Shown in pieces: positions 1 through 12,193 of a stretch of DNA of 64,000 nt. The translations under genes and the position numbers were made by a program. The notes under the pieces are model-generated. The model did not search any database and was not told where the DNA came from. It saw nothing but the letters and a program-made list of their open reading frames with translations. Source of the stretch: Lepidonotus clava (Eukaryota > Annelida > Polychaeta > Phyllodocida > Polynoidae); NCBI GenBank assembly GCA_936440205.1, contig OW387133.1, forward strand, positions 11,870,001 through 11,934,000. The letters run 5' to 3'. Each line of letters begins with the position of its first letter. The first letter of the stretch is position 1.

Positions 1-3000
1 TACCATGGCTCATGTTACTAGTAGTTAGTTTCTTATTATTTCGTTTCTTTTTCCCGCACACGAAACGGTTAGGAATGACTAGTAAGTGACCTAGTCTAAC
101 AATTCTGCAATTCATTGCGCCACAGCTTAGCACACAAATTACATGTACAATTTCAACCCATAATGAACAGAGAGGGCAGTATCGTCTCAAAAATGACTGG
201 GAAAGAACTCGTAACATGTTTGCACGTGAATGATCACCAGATCATTACAACACAAGATCGACAAGGCAAATAGTCGGCTGTGAAAACTACTGCCTGATAT
301 ACAGTAACCTTCCCTGGATGTTACTCACACAGCGTTACAGCGAACTCTCGCTGGCTGAGAGCGGAACACGTTATTATAAAGTGGTACGTCACACCGTGAC
401 TCCTCCCCCATTCAACTACTGTCAAAGTGAAACATGGCTTACACGTGTGCTTCTAAAGCTCACGCCTTACTGCCTAAACATGGACTGGCCACCCACGTCA
501 GTACAATATGATATTTATAATTGTTGTAACGTCTGGAAGATCAGACCATGTTTGAAGACGACAATAAAAATATTATCAAAAAAAAACAAAAAACGTTTGC
601 ATCCAGCTTACAAACCCAAGGGTCCTCACTAGACCTCGATACTCTGTCGATGCTAAGCACACACTAACATCAAACTCGAGTATGGGGGATTCTGTTACTA
701 TAATAAAATGATAGCATGTTAGTTCAAGTATAGGTGGGAGAAAAGAAATTGATCATAAACTGTTATATACTATCCTAGGGCCATTTATGTCTACTGTAGT
801 TCACCTGTGCAGGTTGGTTGCAGATCCTCGGGTCTTAGTTTCAGTTTTTGCCACCAGCTAATTAAGCACCATGTGCTGCTACCTAGCGGTCGATCCTATA
901 CTAACTACATGTGTAATTGTCTTCACTTATCATCTGTGGTTCCACTACAAACAAAAATATCATGTATAAAAGTTATTAATAATATAGTACATTGGCATTC
1001 TTGACCAGTTGACCAGTTGTCGTGGGTAGCACCTTTCAGAAATCCATGCATAAATTGTCTGGTTGACTTGGTGATTATAATTATTTTGATTTTTTAGTCA
1101 GAAAAATGACAGTTGTGTACTGACTAGAAACTAATGCGAGATGCCTAGTATTGCATCAATCGCTAGAAGTTTCAGCGATATTATGGGTTTGAATGACAAT
1201 TATTCTTTTGGTCATGCGATGTGAAGAACCACTAAATGCACAGTCATGAATATACAAATGTCTGTTTCTTTATGTGTTATTTCAGAAACCATGTATACTG
1301 AGAAAACTAAAGCTGATCACTTCCATTTCTTTTAAATGGCTATCTCATGGAAAGCCATCTATTTTTGACATAGATGTATAAGTTCAATAAATGTGGTAGA
1401 TATGGGCGATATGTTCCCATTGTTAGCTAGTTAGCTTATGTATCATTATTGATTCAATAACTGTTATATCACTAAAGACAGTATGTGTTGATGGTCAACA
1501 ATATCAATTGATACAGCTGAGCCCAACCATTTCAAATGAGCCTTAAAAGGAAAGATACAACAATAATCCCATCTCACCTAGCTATAGGCTGCCGAGAGGT
1601 AGAGTTTCTTAAATAAGCTTGAGTTACATTTTTCTATCTTCTTATGTACTGCTAATCATGATTTCTTCAATTTTATCAATTGACAGATTTGCCAGGCAAT
1701 CAAAATGCTGTATTTCAGGGCAAAATAGGGTTGGATATTATATGTTGGCTGATAGGATTTAATGTATGGGGAAAAAGCCTATTTTAAAAGTTACATTTCA
1801 CAAATTTTAGGAGCAATTTGTCAAACAAATTGCTTTGGGTTGTAATATGCAACTCTCTTCAGGGAATGAGGATAGAGGAAATTCTGAAAACATTTCATGG
1901 TAAACTTTAATTTTTGTGTTAACCGAGAGGGGCTTATTACAGTAAACTATGCCACATTTGACATGTAGCATTATATTCTATATCAGTATGAAGGTAGCAT
2001 GATGAGGTGCAATTCCTCCTGTTTGCACTTGTACAAGCAACACAGCAACCCGCATCGATCAATGACCCCTTCCTGTGTTATGGCACATTACTCCATGTGG
2101 AATCAGCACCTGTTAGCTACCCAGGTGTGTATGTGATACGTTGCACACCGAACTATTTGAGCTTTCATGACATATTGCAGGGTAGATTATACACTAACAA
2201 CGACATAATTGTGTTTGAGACATTCAAAATATAACATATCCAGATCTCACTATTAACCTGTTGTAAGATATACTTAATATAGAAATATGTTAATAAAAAT
2301 CAAAACCATGACATTGTTCTGGGGCAGATTGAAATTCAGAATTTTGACATGTGTTGAGCCCCCTTCAACATTCTAAAGGGGGCCCTGTCTTAAGGTAAAA
2401 ATTATGATATTCATAATTTTTGGAAAGGGATCAATAAGGTTATCATGTGATATACGGTCACTCGGGTCTCCAAGGTCACTCAGAGTACATAAATAACGAC
2501 AATAATAAAGAAACAACACATGTCCATGAGGACAACAATAAGTAGTAAGATGAGTCATCCATTGACGCAAATTTATTATTGATGTAAATTCACATACATA
2601 CATGCATATTTTAACCTTATTTGTTGGGGAATATTGATTCCTTTGGCACATTGAAATTGGTACTGCATTTGGATCCATGAAACAGGTCAATGTCTAAATG
2701 ATACTGTTAGGCCTATGTACCCAATAGGAGGTATGCTTTACCTGTGCTGTTTTAATGCACAGGAGGCCTCTGTGATGTTTATTGGAAAAGTACCACTTTC
2801 TATTGAGTTTGCAAACTGAGGAGTAGGTCAAAAAGTCTGGATCGATGCAGAACCTACAAACTGCGCACCGCACACAAATAATATTATTTATGTTGTATAT
2901 CAGAAATGTTAAAATCCTAATGGCTGCCATCTTAAGGTGCCTTTCGGAGGGAACATTTCCACAAATACATAACAAATACATAACATGGATGTAGAAGGAT

Positions 3001-3963
3001 GTCTCACTAGACAATACCTAACGCGAACCCCAACAATTATGATATTTATACTTTTAGGATAAGATTTCTTTTTCTTTTTTGTTTACGTCATGGACGCGAA
3101 TGTCTCACAAGGCAATACCTGCACTTATAGATAAGAAATGTTCTTTTTACTTGAACCTACATCAGTAACGTCTCAGCATATCAGTCATGCCTTTTATTCA
3201 CAAAATGTATTATATAAACCACACCTGTCGGACCTTAAAACAACATGTCGAACAACATGCATACATATAATGTGTATGATAACAATATCCTGTTATTGCT
3301 ATGACAAGATGGACGACCCACTGGATCTTGTCTTTATCAAATATATAAGGAGCATCACGGAATGGCAATGATTTGTAATCTATTTCAGAATCTCTAGTAA
3401 CAATATTCCGAATGGAATGTTAATGGTTCCATATGTACTGTGAATGTAGATATATCGCATGTATACATTTTTTGAAGAAAAGCTAAATTCACATGGATCA
3501 AGATAAATTTCGTATGTCGATGATAAAAGACCCTGTCGTGATTGAATGAAGTACATTTCTCCTAGGTAGGTTTGTCCACGGATATTTCACAAACGCGAAA
3601 TACTGTTAGGATTAAATATCTACAGCGCAAACATAAATACATTCACAGTATCATGTTTCCTTATGTAACTCCCAAACGTTAGCACCGGTACACCCACTAT
3701 ATCTATACTACATTACTTGATCTATTTAGTAATCTTACAAAAATAAATGTGTATATCTAACATACAAGTGATTCAGCACGGAATATAATAACATTCTGTT
3801 CTACCTTGTAAACATTCAGAATATTTATTGCTTTGAATAGGAGATCAACCCAACTATAAGCTGATCAAAAGACCAAAACCACATGCCGATAACTATCCTG
3901 GTTGATACAACAATAACCGCGAAACAAGTCTTTGTAGATTAACAATAACAGCAGATTAAAGTC
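1..3963. other. Host flank without a recognisable gene
   Basis: AT-rich sequence 3' of the acetyltransferase gene. Only short scattered ORFs are present, with no domain or repeat signature in their translations. A dispersed repeat lies at about 524-590. Two loosely similar segments (about 2998-3030 and 3095-3124) share a 'atgtctcac..g.caatacct' core. I see no RNA gene or intact transposon here. Confidence 0.5.
524..590. repeat. Dispersed repeat, copy 1
   Basis: This segment matches 10195-10260 over most of its length. Both copies run through taacgtct(g/a)gaagatcagac and then a gaag(a/g)cgacaataaaaatat block followed by an A-rich stretch. The A-rich end would fit the 3' end of a retroposed element, but the family is not recognised. 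Confidence 0.5.
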
Positions 3964-4111
3964 TCAGAAACCACAAACGTCTATGGAAGTCAAACCAAAG
4001 ACAGTATCTTTATATTCCTTTGGATCTCCATTGATATGCATTCGCACGACGTCAAACACCTTGTCCAAGTTGAATCTATTTACCATTTTGACGGCTTCTT
4101 CATTCGGTGCC
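3964..4111 (-). CDS. Acetyltransferase terminal exon
   Basis: This exon was found by following the phase of the previous one. A TTTTCAG acceptor precedes it, and the first G completes the split Trp codon. The frame then reads APNEEAVKMVNRFNLDKVFD and continues to TGA at 3966-3964. The segment (helix, then a short hydrophobic strand) fits the end of the second GNAT domain. It is too short to show as an independent ORF. Confidence 0.7.
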
Positions 4112-7100
4112 CTGAAAACCAGAAACAGTGATAAAATCATAATGGCAGCAGCATCAGTATAAAGGATATTTTGAAACCTTCATTGCGTACAGGTTTGGCT
4201 TTAGATTGATATTTCAATGTAGTGGTACAATTAATACGCCTAAATACCGTCTCCTATATAGACCTTGTGCAGACGCGGTCACGTGACCACTTTTTGGTGA
4301 TCACCATGTGCTTTTTATGACCACATGACTATTACAAATATCTAGAAATCTTGCATTTTAGATGATATAAGTTGTTCATTTTGATATCATGCAATTATTT
4401 TAGATACATTATACAAAAATAAACCTTGTAGATGTTTGTGAAATGGTGATAATAAGATTTCTGAACTGATCACCAAGATGGCGCCCAGCCCAATTTGGAG
4501 AGGTGTGACGTCATGTGCACAAAGTCTATAGTTTATGTAACTAGGAATACTCAGTGATATGGATTAATATATTTTAATAGTGTGAGTACACATGGATTTT
4601 TATAACAAAAGGACGCATTAACATTTTGTCCTTACCTGTTACATAATAGGCCTAGTGTAAGTATGCTAAAAACGTTGTAAAGGTGATACGTGTTTATAAT
4701 GTTAATAATTTGTCACTTGCATATATACACCTGTCTTCCAACAGTTTCGCATTGATGGACAATTTTATTATGGTTAGAATATGAACTCTACCTACCATAT
4801 GGTAATTGTCATTCTTTGACCTGCTACATCGGCACACAGTCGCTGGAACAATGCATTAGCTATATCTGCTGAGTCGGCATACAGGGGCCCAGCCTGTTGT
4901 TCGCCCTCCTGGAAGCAGGGCCGCCGCTGACCATAACCCACCACCTGACCAGAGGCATCCAAGGCCGCGTAGGACGAGCCACCTGCCACATGTAGCCATT
5001 TCTTGAGGAAAGCCCTTCGTACAGGGTTATTGGGGGCAATGAAGCTTTTGTTGTCGTAGGCCACAATATCGTCGAAAGGCACCTCCGTCACCTGCAAGGG
5101 AATCGTGAGATATGAGCATCCAGAAAAAGGCTGAAGCGTCTAAGATATAGATTGACTTGATAGAATTGATAACAGTTTCTGGCTTTCTTTTGTAGGAAAA
5201 TGTTTTCTATTTTAAAAGAAAACATAATTGTATGTTTTAATTAAAAAAAATTAAATTAGTGTCTTCAATAAAGCAGTTATAAATGAACCTGGGGGGGCGA
5301 CCAAGAAAAAGATACGAAATTTCGTAGATGTGTTTTTACCCTTTTTTCGTGGCCACGATAGAAAATCCTCCCCAGAAAAAATGTACGAAAATTTCGTGGA
5401 CATTAAAGTTCAGTGAAATTCATACTAAAACCATTCATAATCATTGTAAATCAGCCTAAAATACTGTTAAATATATGTTTGAAATACATTGGGACAATTT
5501 GGGAGTGTGTAAATTTGAAAATTAAAAAAAAAAAATCCACGAAAATTCCCCCCCCCCCAAAATCCCACGATAGAAAAAAAGCTATCGTGGGTTTTATAAC
5601 TTTTCGTGAATCCGATTTTTCGTAGCTTTTTCTTGGTCGTCCCCCCTGCTCTTTCTGATAATTTTACTGATAGCAATGCAGGCTTTATCCATAGGTTTTA
5701 TCTAGTCAACCTCGAAAGTCCGTGTACACTAAACATACATCCTGTTTTGTGTCTCGCGCGTGCACATTAATTGAATGCGATATCTTAATAAATATTAGCC
5801 AACTGGCCCCTTATTCGACAGCGGACTCATTATTCAACCTCACTTTCAAGCCTTAAGTTTTATGGTTGTATGAAAGGCAACTTCATACATTATAGAACAT
5901 AGTGCATGACTTTGCCTTCATTTGATACTGTAGATGATAGTACTTTGAAATAATAAAAATTAATGGTGACTGATGAATAAACAGTCGATTGCATGCTGGT
6001 AGTTTATCCTTGTCTTTGATTGGTACGTATAAAAATATTATTTATTCCTTTTAGAGGTAGTCCAATGCTGGTAAATATTCTTTTAACAGGGAAATTGAAG
6101 AAACCAGAAAAGTAAAATATGTGATAACACAATCCCACGTTGCACATAAACATGTGAAGCAAAAACACAACAATTCAAATGTCATTCTATAGTTACTCTC
6201 TGGTGTAGTGATTATCCCCATGTATAGCGTGCGTTCCACAATAGGCTAGCACATGTCACTTTCAAGTAATACTGACGTATAAAATGCTGTGTTGTAACTT
6301 AGAAAAAAAACCTCTCTGTGACATTAGTGTCAGACCTAGTGTCTGACCTCTGTAGTACCAGTGAAATATATATATATATGTTTCATGTGCGAGTTATAGA
6401 ATGGACATTCCTTTAGATAGTCTTTCAAAGATATCCCTACTCGTGTTTGAAACTCTTGCTTGAGATCTAAAATCCGGTATACCGACGTTATCAACGCTCA
6501 CAGCACATGTCCTTGTTATTTGGGTACTCACGCCTCAGTCACAGATAAAAACCCAATCTTTTTAAGGTCACGAGACTAGATAGTGCCAATCTGATATAAA
6601 GACTGGACATTCTTCTTCATTGTTACTATCTATAAACTATAATAGGGATAGAAGTAGGATGCCAGTATGACTCTTCTAGCTTTGGAATAGACTCAACAAC
6701 TGAGATAGATACTGTGTCTTAATACTTCTAGACACTCAGCTATGGACTCAACAACTGAGATAGAGACTGTGCCTTGCTACTTCTAGACACTCAAGACTAT
6801 ATCTAATCAATCTTAATCTTTTCAAGATTTAAGGCCTGACTGATTGGTTTTTTGAAAACTGTCACGTATCTAGATTATCAGAGACCTAACCCAACTTAAA
6901 ATAAAGTTTGGCTTGGTCTCTTCGTCTGACCTAAACGTGCAGGGGCGGATACAGAAATTTTGAAAGGCGGGGGGGGGGGGGGTCTGACAGCATTAAGGTA
7001 AAGTACTGAAATGGCATGCATTTGCGCAAACACATGCGACATTTTCCCCTCCTTTTGAAGTTAAGGGGTCCAGCAAAACAAAAGGGAAAAAAAAAGGGGG

Positions 7101-9911
7101 GGGGGGGGGGGGGTCAGGACCCCCAGGGCCCCAGGATGCCCCCCCCCCCCTGGATCCGCCCCCGACGTGGCACCACGCCCTAATCGTGATGTAATGGTGC
7201 TCTAGGAAGCCGCAGTTCTCGAGTAGCTCACCGCTCCATCCGGCCCAACAATCACTGCTGATGAGCTGCTCCTCTCGTGGCGGGTGCCAGGCAGGACACG
7301 TACAGAATCCTACAGAGGCAGACTGGACACAATGGCAGCACTAGATCCTGAGCCACCACACCCACCATGAGGGTTAATGTACACAGCTGCCTAGCTTATT
7401 CATTCAGTATCAATGTATCTTTGATGATTAATTTGCCTATCCTTATGGTGGGCAGGTGTAGCTGGTTTTTACTGGGAAGGAGGACAATTGTGGCTGATTT
7501 AAATGAACAACATATTTAATATCTGCCTGCAAATCATATTATTTGTTTTTGAAGCGGAACATACCAGCATACAAATTCGATCACAAGCACATTAATCTTG
7601 ACTATTAATTATAGAATTCTTTTTACTATTATTATTACTTAAAATGCACGTGCATATGTCTGACTGTTCTTCCAGTTGATTTCCATAACTTATTAAATAA
7701 GTTACATAAAGATGTTTATATAGGTTTATTTGACGAGCGCTAACATTACAGTAATCACCTTATAGGTTGTGTGCCTTCCCTACAAATAATGTCTAAAGAT
7801 TCTAGCGGGGCCGGTGGGTGATACGGAAGTGGAACGGGTTTCAACTATTGATATTTTGTAGATTCCTCCACCGAGCGACGGCCCGCAGCAGAAACAATAT
7901 CCGCCCCTGGAGGAGCGTGTGGATGAGGAGACTAGAGGGGCCGGACGCCATTAGTGCCTATAGGCATTGATTTTCCGGGGTAGAGGCTTATTGATGGTAT
8001 CCGATTAGCTGGTCGGAGCTAGATTAGGTGCCCTGGGAGCTAGAGGGCACTGATTGTACCAGAGAACTACGGTCCTACAGCTCTATGATTGTACTAGGTC
8101 ACTGGGACCCCATATATACTCAATTTGGAGCCCAAAGAACTCGGCCATCAAATTTCGCAAACTAGTCTGCTCTTTCTTATATTGATATAGCTAACCAAGC
8201 ATGATATATTCAGGGTTAAAGAGTTTATTTCGTGCCAGTAAATACATTGATCTCAACTATTAGATCCAATAAATATCCACTATATCTAGTATATCGCCAC
8301 GTCGCTTGTCCGTCGGAGGACCTTAGTCAACTACATTTTTAACAACCGTCCTACTGGCCTGGAATGGGCTTCACTATGTTCGGTCACTTCGGGGTCAGTT
8401 GCCTGCATGAACATTGGCGAAAGCATTTAGGCTACTAACCGACTTTGTCGCCTTTATCTGCACTGTATGTTTGTAGTCTCCATCCATCAGAATTTGACTG
8501 TGATATTTACATGATATTGTGTCAGCCTGCATGACATGGTTTTCTTGTGAATTTCTTCATCGAACATGTGTCTTTTCCGTACTATTTGTGGCGCCCTTCC
8601 ATTAAATTCCATATTGAAAATGTAAATTTCCCGTAAAACAAAGCGACAAAGCAGTGTTTCACAGTAACAGTTTGTTTTACAGCCACTCACAACTTTTTAT
8701 GAACAAGAAATTATTATAATTATGTCCTTTACTATGTCCTTGTAAATACTGCACTAGGTAGATCTCACTTTAGACTTCGGGGAACTTTAGATTGATTTTA
8801 ATAAACTTTATAGTCAGAAATAATGCAAAATGCCTTCAATTGTAGTTAGAACAATATTGGAAGGAAAGCGTAAGCCCTGTTAACATCACACATGGGAGGT
8901 AGCAGGTTAGGATCTGATTGAGGCTTTATACTTTTTCACCCAAGGTATTTCTTGGACGATAATAATGAAAAATGCTCTTGCAATTGCAATTTAGAGGAGG
9001 TTGCAAAAGAACGCCACCCCCTTTGGAAACACCATAATCCGCCAGTCTTATTCACGTTAAGGCTAATTAAGCCTTCCTAGGATCTCATGCGGATACGAAG
9101 GCGTGCTTATCCTGATTTGTGAAATGTCACCTCAAATATGTTTGTATTCACATGCTATTTAAAACTGATTCCCAGTCTACATTCTCAAAATAAGTAAATT
9201 ACCAAACAAATAAATGCAGTAATCTACTCGTGTCCTCTACTAGACATACCATTGACCAGATAACAATTATTATAACCAAATTATCTGATACTTGATCTTG
9301 CATGGATACAATGGTTATCTAACATAAGTCTTGCAACTTTACAGGATTTCAGTAGTTCACATGTCCTACTATTACCCATTCCAAAAAGACTCATCGATTA
9401 CGGATACCTACCTTGACGATCTTTCCCTCCTTGTACTCAGCGCCGTAGTCTGCCTTGACGACCCCCTCATACCTGGTGGTCGTGAAGCCGCCCGTGTACC
9501 CAAACTTGGCCTTGTTGTCGGCGGCCACCTTCCCCTCTACGGCGTCCACACAGAGGATGTTCTCCCCGACGTACTTGCGGGCCACCTCGTCCCTCAGCCT
9601 GGTGCCATAGCCCGCCCTCCTGTAGGCCTTGTCCACGTAGTACAGAGACCCGTAGAAGACGTTCTCCGACCAGGGAATGCGGATGGCGCTGGCTATGATG
9701 ACTCCGTCCTTCTCCCCGATGTAGAAGCCCCCTCCAGGGGGGAACACCTGCAGACACACGTTGAGGTCGTAGGGGGAGATCTTGCCCATGCCGCAGTACC
9801 AGTTCTGCACGATGCGTGTGTCCTCCGGCAGCATCTCCCGAACAATGTAGCCATCGTCGTAGCGCCGGTAGATCTTGGGACGTTTAAAGACGTTTTCGTT
9901 TATGTCTGAAC
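3964..9911 (-). CDS. GNAT N-acetyltransferase, last three exons (host gene, 5' end not found)
   Basis: Probable acetyl-CoA-dependent N-acyltransferase of the GNAT superfamily. Three minus-strand exons (9911-9412, 5091-4796, 4111-3964) join in phase with AG acceptors and GT donors and end at a TGA at 3966-3964. The first exon encodes a GNAT domain with the acetyl-CoA loop motif RRAGYG. The second and third encode a C-terminal region resembling the YitH/HolE-type GNAT domain found behind GNAT domains in many invertebrate proteins. The 9911 acceptor requires at least one further upstream exon, which I could not identify; it may lie beyond the LTR element at 11537-31307, which would put that insertion in an intron. 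Substrate is unknown. Reading frame and splice signals are seen; family is by motif; function is inferred. Confidence 0.75.
4257..4530. mobile_element. MITE-like palindromic element in the acetyltransferase intron
   Basis: The ends are inverted copies. The left end reads TATAGACCTTGTGCA and the right end, reverse-complemented, TATAGACTTTGTGCA. Matching inner blocks (ggtgatcacc near 4297, ctgatcacc near 4466) continue the palindrome. The terminal TA fits a Tc1/mariner-type TA duplication, but the superfamily is inferred. No coding capacity. Confidence 0.6.
4796..5091 (-). CDS. Acetyltransferase exon, C-terminal domain part 1
   Basis: A 296-bp exon. It follows a CCCTTGCAG acceptor and joins phase 0 to the upstream exon. 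It ends ATATG before GTAGGTAG, leaving two bases of a split Trp codon. The translation contains YDNKSFIAPNNPVRRAFLKK and AALDASGQVVGYGQRR, a pattern like the second domain of YitH-type acetyltransferases. Confidence 0.75.
5291..5646. mobile_element. MITE-like palindromic element
   Basis: A long inverted repeat. The left end is GGGGGG, CGACCAAGAAAAAG, then atacgaaa. The reverse complement of the right end is GGGGGGACGACCAAGAAAAAG, then ctacgaaa. Internal blocks 'cacgatagaaaa' also recur in opposite orientation. No clear target duplication and no ORF of note. Confidence 0.6.
6690..6799. repeat. 55-bp tandem duplication
   Basis: Two adjacent units, at 6690 and 6745, both begin gactcaacaactgagatag, continue through actgtg(t/c)ctt and end ttctagacactca. 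They differ by a few substitutions. Confidence 0.7.
6940..7164. mobile_element. MITE of the CAGGGGCGGATCCAGG family, copy 1
   Basis: It starts CAGGGGCGGATACAG and ends CTGGATCCGCCCCCG, inverted copies with few mismatches. A 5-bp direct repeat ACGTG lies at 6935-6939 and 7165-7169. The interior has long G and C homopolymer runs. Copies at 32555-32704 and 38357-38464 share termini and duplication length. Confidence 0.75.
7862..7954 (+). other. Possible terminal exon (weak)
   Basis: A 31-codon open stretch follows a TTTTGTAG acceptor-like sequence and ends in TAG. Its translation, rich in Pro, Gln and Glu (IPPPSDGPQQKQ onward), and its GC content differ from the surroundings. No upstream exon was found, and it lies inside the minus-strand gene's intron. 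Could be chance. Confidence 0.15.
8331..8360. repeat. 30-bp perfect dispersed repeat, copy 1
   Basis: The 30 bases from ctacatttttaac to ctactggcct occur again without mismatch at 34296-34325, where they abut a LINE fragment. They are probably part of a longer interspersed family. Confidence 0.6.
9412..9911 (-). CDS. Acetyltransferase exon with GNAT core
   Basis: A 500-bp exon. Upstream on the minus strand is a TTGCAG acceptor, and the exon ends AAG before GTAGGT. It starts with two bases that complete a codon from an unseen exon, then reads through about 166 codons. The translation contains YYVDKAYRRAGYGTRLRDEV, the beta4-alpha3 acetyl-CoA-binding segment. Its GC-rich codon use stands out from the AT-rich introns. 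The apparent plus-strand ORF over the same bases (9331-9909) is a shadow. Confidence 0.8.
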
Positions 9912-11536
9912 CTGCAATGGGTCAAGCAGTAAATCAGAATCTAAAAAGACTATTTAAAGATATTTTGAACAAGCATAAAACTGCATTGCATTGACTCAAT
10001 TTCCATGTCGTGTCACATTCTTCCATCAGAATGTTCTCCTTATTGATAGCTAAAATATATCTGTATATTGTCTCACTGGTTCCGTGAGGGTTATTTCTAT
10101 TCCAGATGGTAATATAGCATTGAATATACCATTTTCATATTATAAAATTGAAAATATTACAACATGTGCAATATACTTGGACATGGAAACAACTTTGTAA
10201 CGTCTAGAAGATCAGACTCTATCTGAAGGCGACAATAAAAATATCATAAAAAGAGATGCTTCGATAAGCAAGCGAAAGTTCGAATTGTTCTACAGATAAC
10301 AAAGCTCTCTATATATACACTTATATATCTAAGTATATACACAATGTATGTAAATACATCACGACCCCAAACTGTTTTTGTCACAAAGACTATGTGGAAG
10401 GCAGTGGATGAAATAGAGGTACATGCCTATGATTCTAAATATAGGTTGATTAACAAAGATTTTTAAAAATTAATGTCATTCTGGCGATATTGTTTTTACT
10501 ATATCATCAATTATTTTCAAAGTGGTTATTGCGGAATGCTTACGGGCAACATTGATCACTAAGTTGTTTTCTAGTGGTGCTCAAATATTGCCTATATCAT
10601 TGGGTAATGGCTATCAATGACAGCCTAGTTGGTCCTGAATGGACTACCTGGACCTGGTAGGTCCATAATGACTGCATGCATGTGTGTAGGCCTATCTTAA
10701 CGATTTCCTATGCGAACCATAATGACTTTGCAGGTAGCCCACAAGGACTCTCCAGTTGGCCAATACCAACGTCTCAGGTGGCCCATAATGACTAGCCAAT
10801 GGTTGCTATAGCCTACACCGACGACACAACACCCTGAGGACATATTTCATTAATCTAAAGTCATGCAGACCTTTACAACTGTGTCATATATGCGCATTAT
10901 AAGGAGTTATACACATGCTGGTCACTGGGGTCTTTTATACCAACCCATTTTTAAATTCTCAGATACGATGTTACAATAACATTAATGATCATAATTATTT
11001 GCTCTACATTTATGGCCACACCTTGTACAATGTATCTCATAGTTTAAAAGTATGGAGTCTCACCTTTACCCGAATGACATGGCAACACTCACATCAAAGA
11101 CAATACATTTATTCTTGTTGTAAATCTAAATAGATGGCACCACTGCTGAAATAGTTTTCTTTGTATGACTGCTTATATATAAAAAATAGCAAATAATTTC
11201 ATTTTATTCAAGGGTTATGCAGGCCGTTTTTCCATAATCATAAGGGTTAGATTTGACCAAGAGCACTTGTACACTTAAGATCATCTTACCTAAAAATTAG
11301 ATTAGACGATGTGATGCATTTCTAAACTGTTCAGAGTGACAAACATACCCTATCATATCAAATTTACTAATAAGAAAATAAAACGACCCCGGGGCACATT
11401 TCACACTAGCAAAATCGTAAATACGTTTCTGATATCTTACATTTTAAGATAACATTATTTTTGCACAAGGATCTCAACTCTACATACTATAATAGTTAAC
11501 GACACGAACATAAGAACATACGTCTGGAACACAACC
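9912..11536. other. Upstream intron or flank, no gene seen
   Basis: AT-rich sequence between the first visible acetyltransferase exon and the LTR element. It holds dispersed repeat copy 2 (10195-10260) and three 'ataatgact' segments (10660-10800). An upstream acetyltransferase exon could be hidden here, but no convincing donor-flanked ORF was found. Confidence 0.45.
10195..10260. repeat. Dispersed repeat, copy 2
   Basis: Diverged copy of 524-590 in the same orientation. It shares the gtaacgtct..aagatcagac block and the cgacaataaaaatat block. Confidence 0.5.
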
Positions 11537-12143
11537 TGTACTAATGGCTTAGTACTTTTAATATATTGTCATGTTATATAATCCAACAAGGATCAGGCTT
11601 AGCAAGTCTACTTCTAGTCTACTCTTAGAAAGAAATATCTTGCGCTCCTAGCGCCACCTGTTAACCAGTATAAAAGGTGTTGCAAAGTGGGGAGCAGGGA
11701 GTTTTAGTGAGAATGTCAGCTAAGTAAGTTTAGCCAAGGAGTTATACTTGGAGTAAGTACATCGGCTCCGTGTAACAGACTGGAGTTTACCAATACCCAT
11801 TCCCTCGGACATAGGATTGTGATAGAGCTGAGTACTAGAATGGTCTAGAAGGTGTTGGAGCAACTCGTGTTCTAAATGTGGTTGATTGCTGATAGGAGAT
11901 GGGAGGTGGACTGATGAAGACTTATACATGGTGGCTTTGACTCGGAATGAGATGTTTATTGAATAAAAACCCTTTCATATTAAGAAGCTCCCTCATCGTT
12001 CATTTCTTTTGAACTATTGGGAAGTGAACGGACAAACTTTAAACGCAGTCTGAATTACTCAGGCATTCTGGAAAAACAACTCATGAAGACTTGGATATAC
12101 ACGAACCTTACGCAGTCTTAAATCAAACATTAACAATAGTTCA
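11537..12143 (+). repeat. 5' LTR
   Basis: 607 bp, TG...CA. It contains TATAAAAG (11669-11676) and AATAAA (11962-11967), consistent with U3, R and U5 in that order. The short minus-strand ORF across it is repeated in the 3' LTR and is not a gene. Confidence 0.92.
11669..11676 (+). promoter_or_regulatory. TATA box of 5' LTR
   Basis: TATAAAAG about 290 bp before the LTR's AATAAA (11962). The same sequence in the 3' LTR lies at 30833-30840. It is the likely RNA polymerase II promoter of the element. Confidence 0.6.
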
Positions 12144-12145
12144 TT

Positions 12146-12161
12146 TGGTGGAGATTACCCG
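12146..12161 (+). other. Primer-binding site candidate
   Basis: TGGTGGAGATTACCCG starts two bases after the 5' LTR end. TGG complements the CCA tail of a tRNA, as in most LTR elements. The tRNA identity cannot be settled from the window. Confidence 0.6.
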
Positions 12162-12193
12162 AAACATGACTTGTGCCGTTTTGCTCATCCTTG

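Larger units (their letters stand above)
5092..9411. other. Large acetyltransferase intron
   Basis: An intron of about 4.3 kb between two confident exons. It contains a palindromic MITE-like element (5291-5646), a 55-bp tandem duplication (6690-6799), a poly-G-rich MITE (6940-7164), a GC-richer patch at about 7160-8120 and a 30-bp repeat shared with 34296-34325. No further acetyltransferase exon is needed to keep phase. Confidence 0.55.

Noticed and set aside
7200-7380. Open frames on both strands in a GC-rich patch beside the first MITE
   Set aside because: No splice-consistent exon or known protein pattern; both strands are equally open.
9331-9909. 192-codon plus-strand ORF
   Set aside because: Covers the acetyltransferase exon on the other strand; the minus-strand frame has the GNAT motif and splice sites.
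11720-11929. Identical 69-codon minus-strand ORFs in both LTRs
   Set aside because: Identity follows from LTR duplication; no domain or start context supports a gene.
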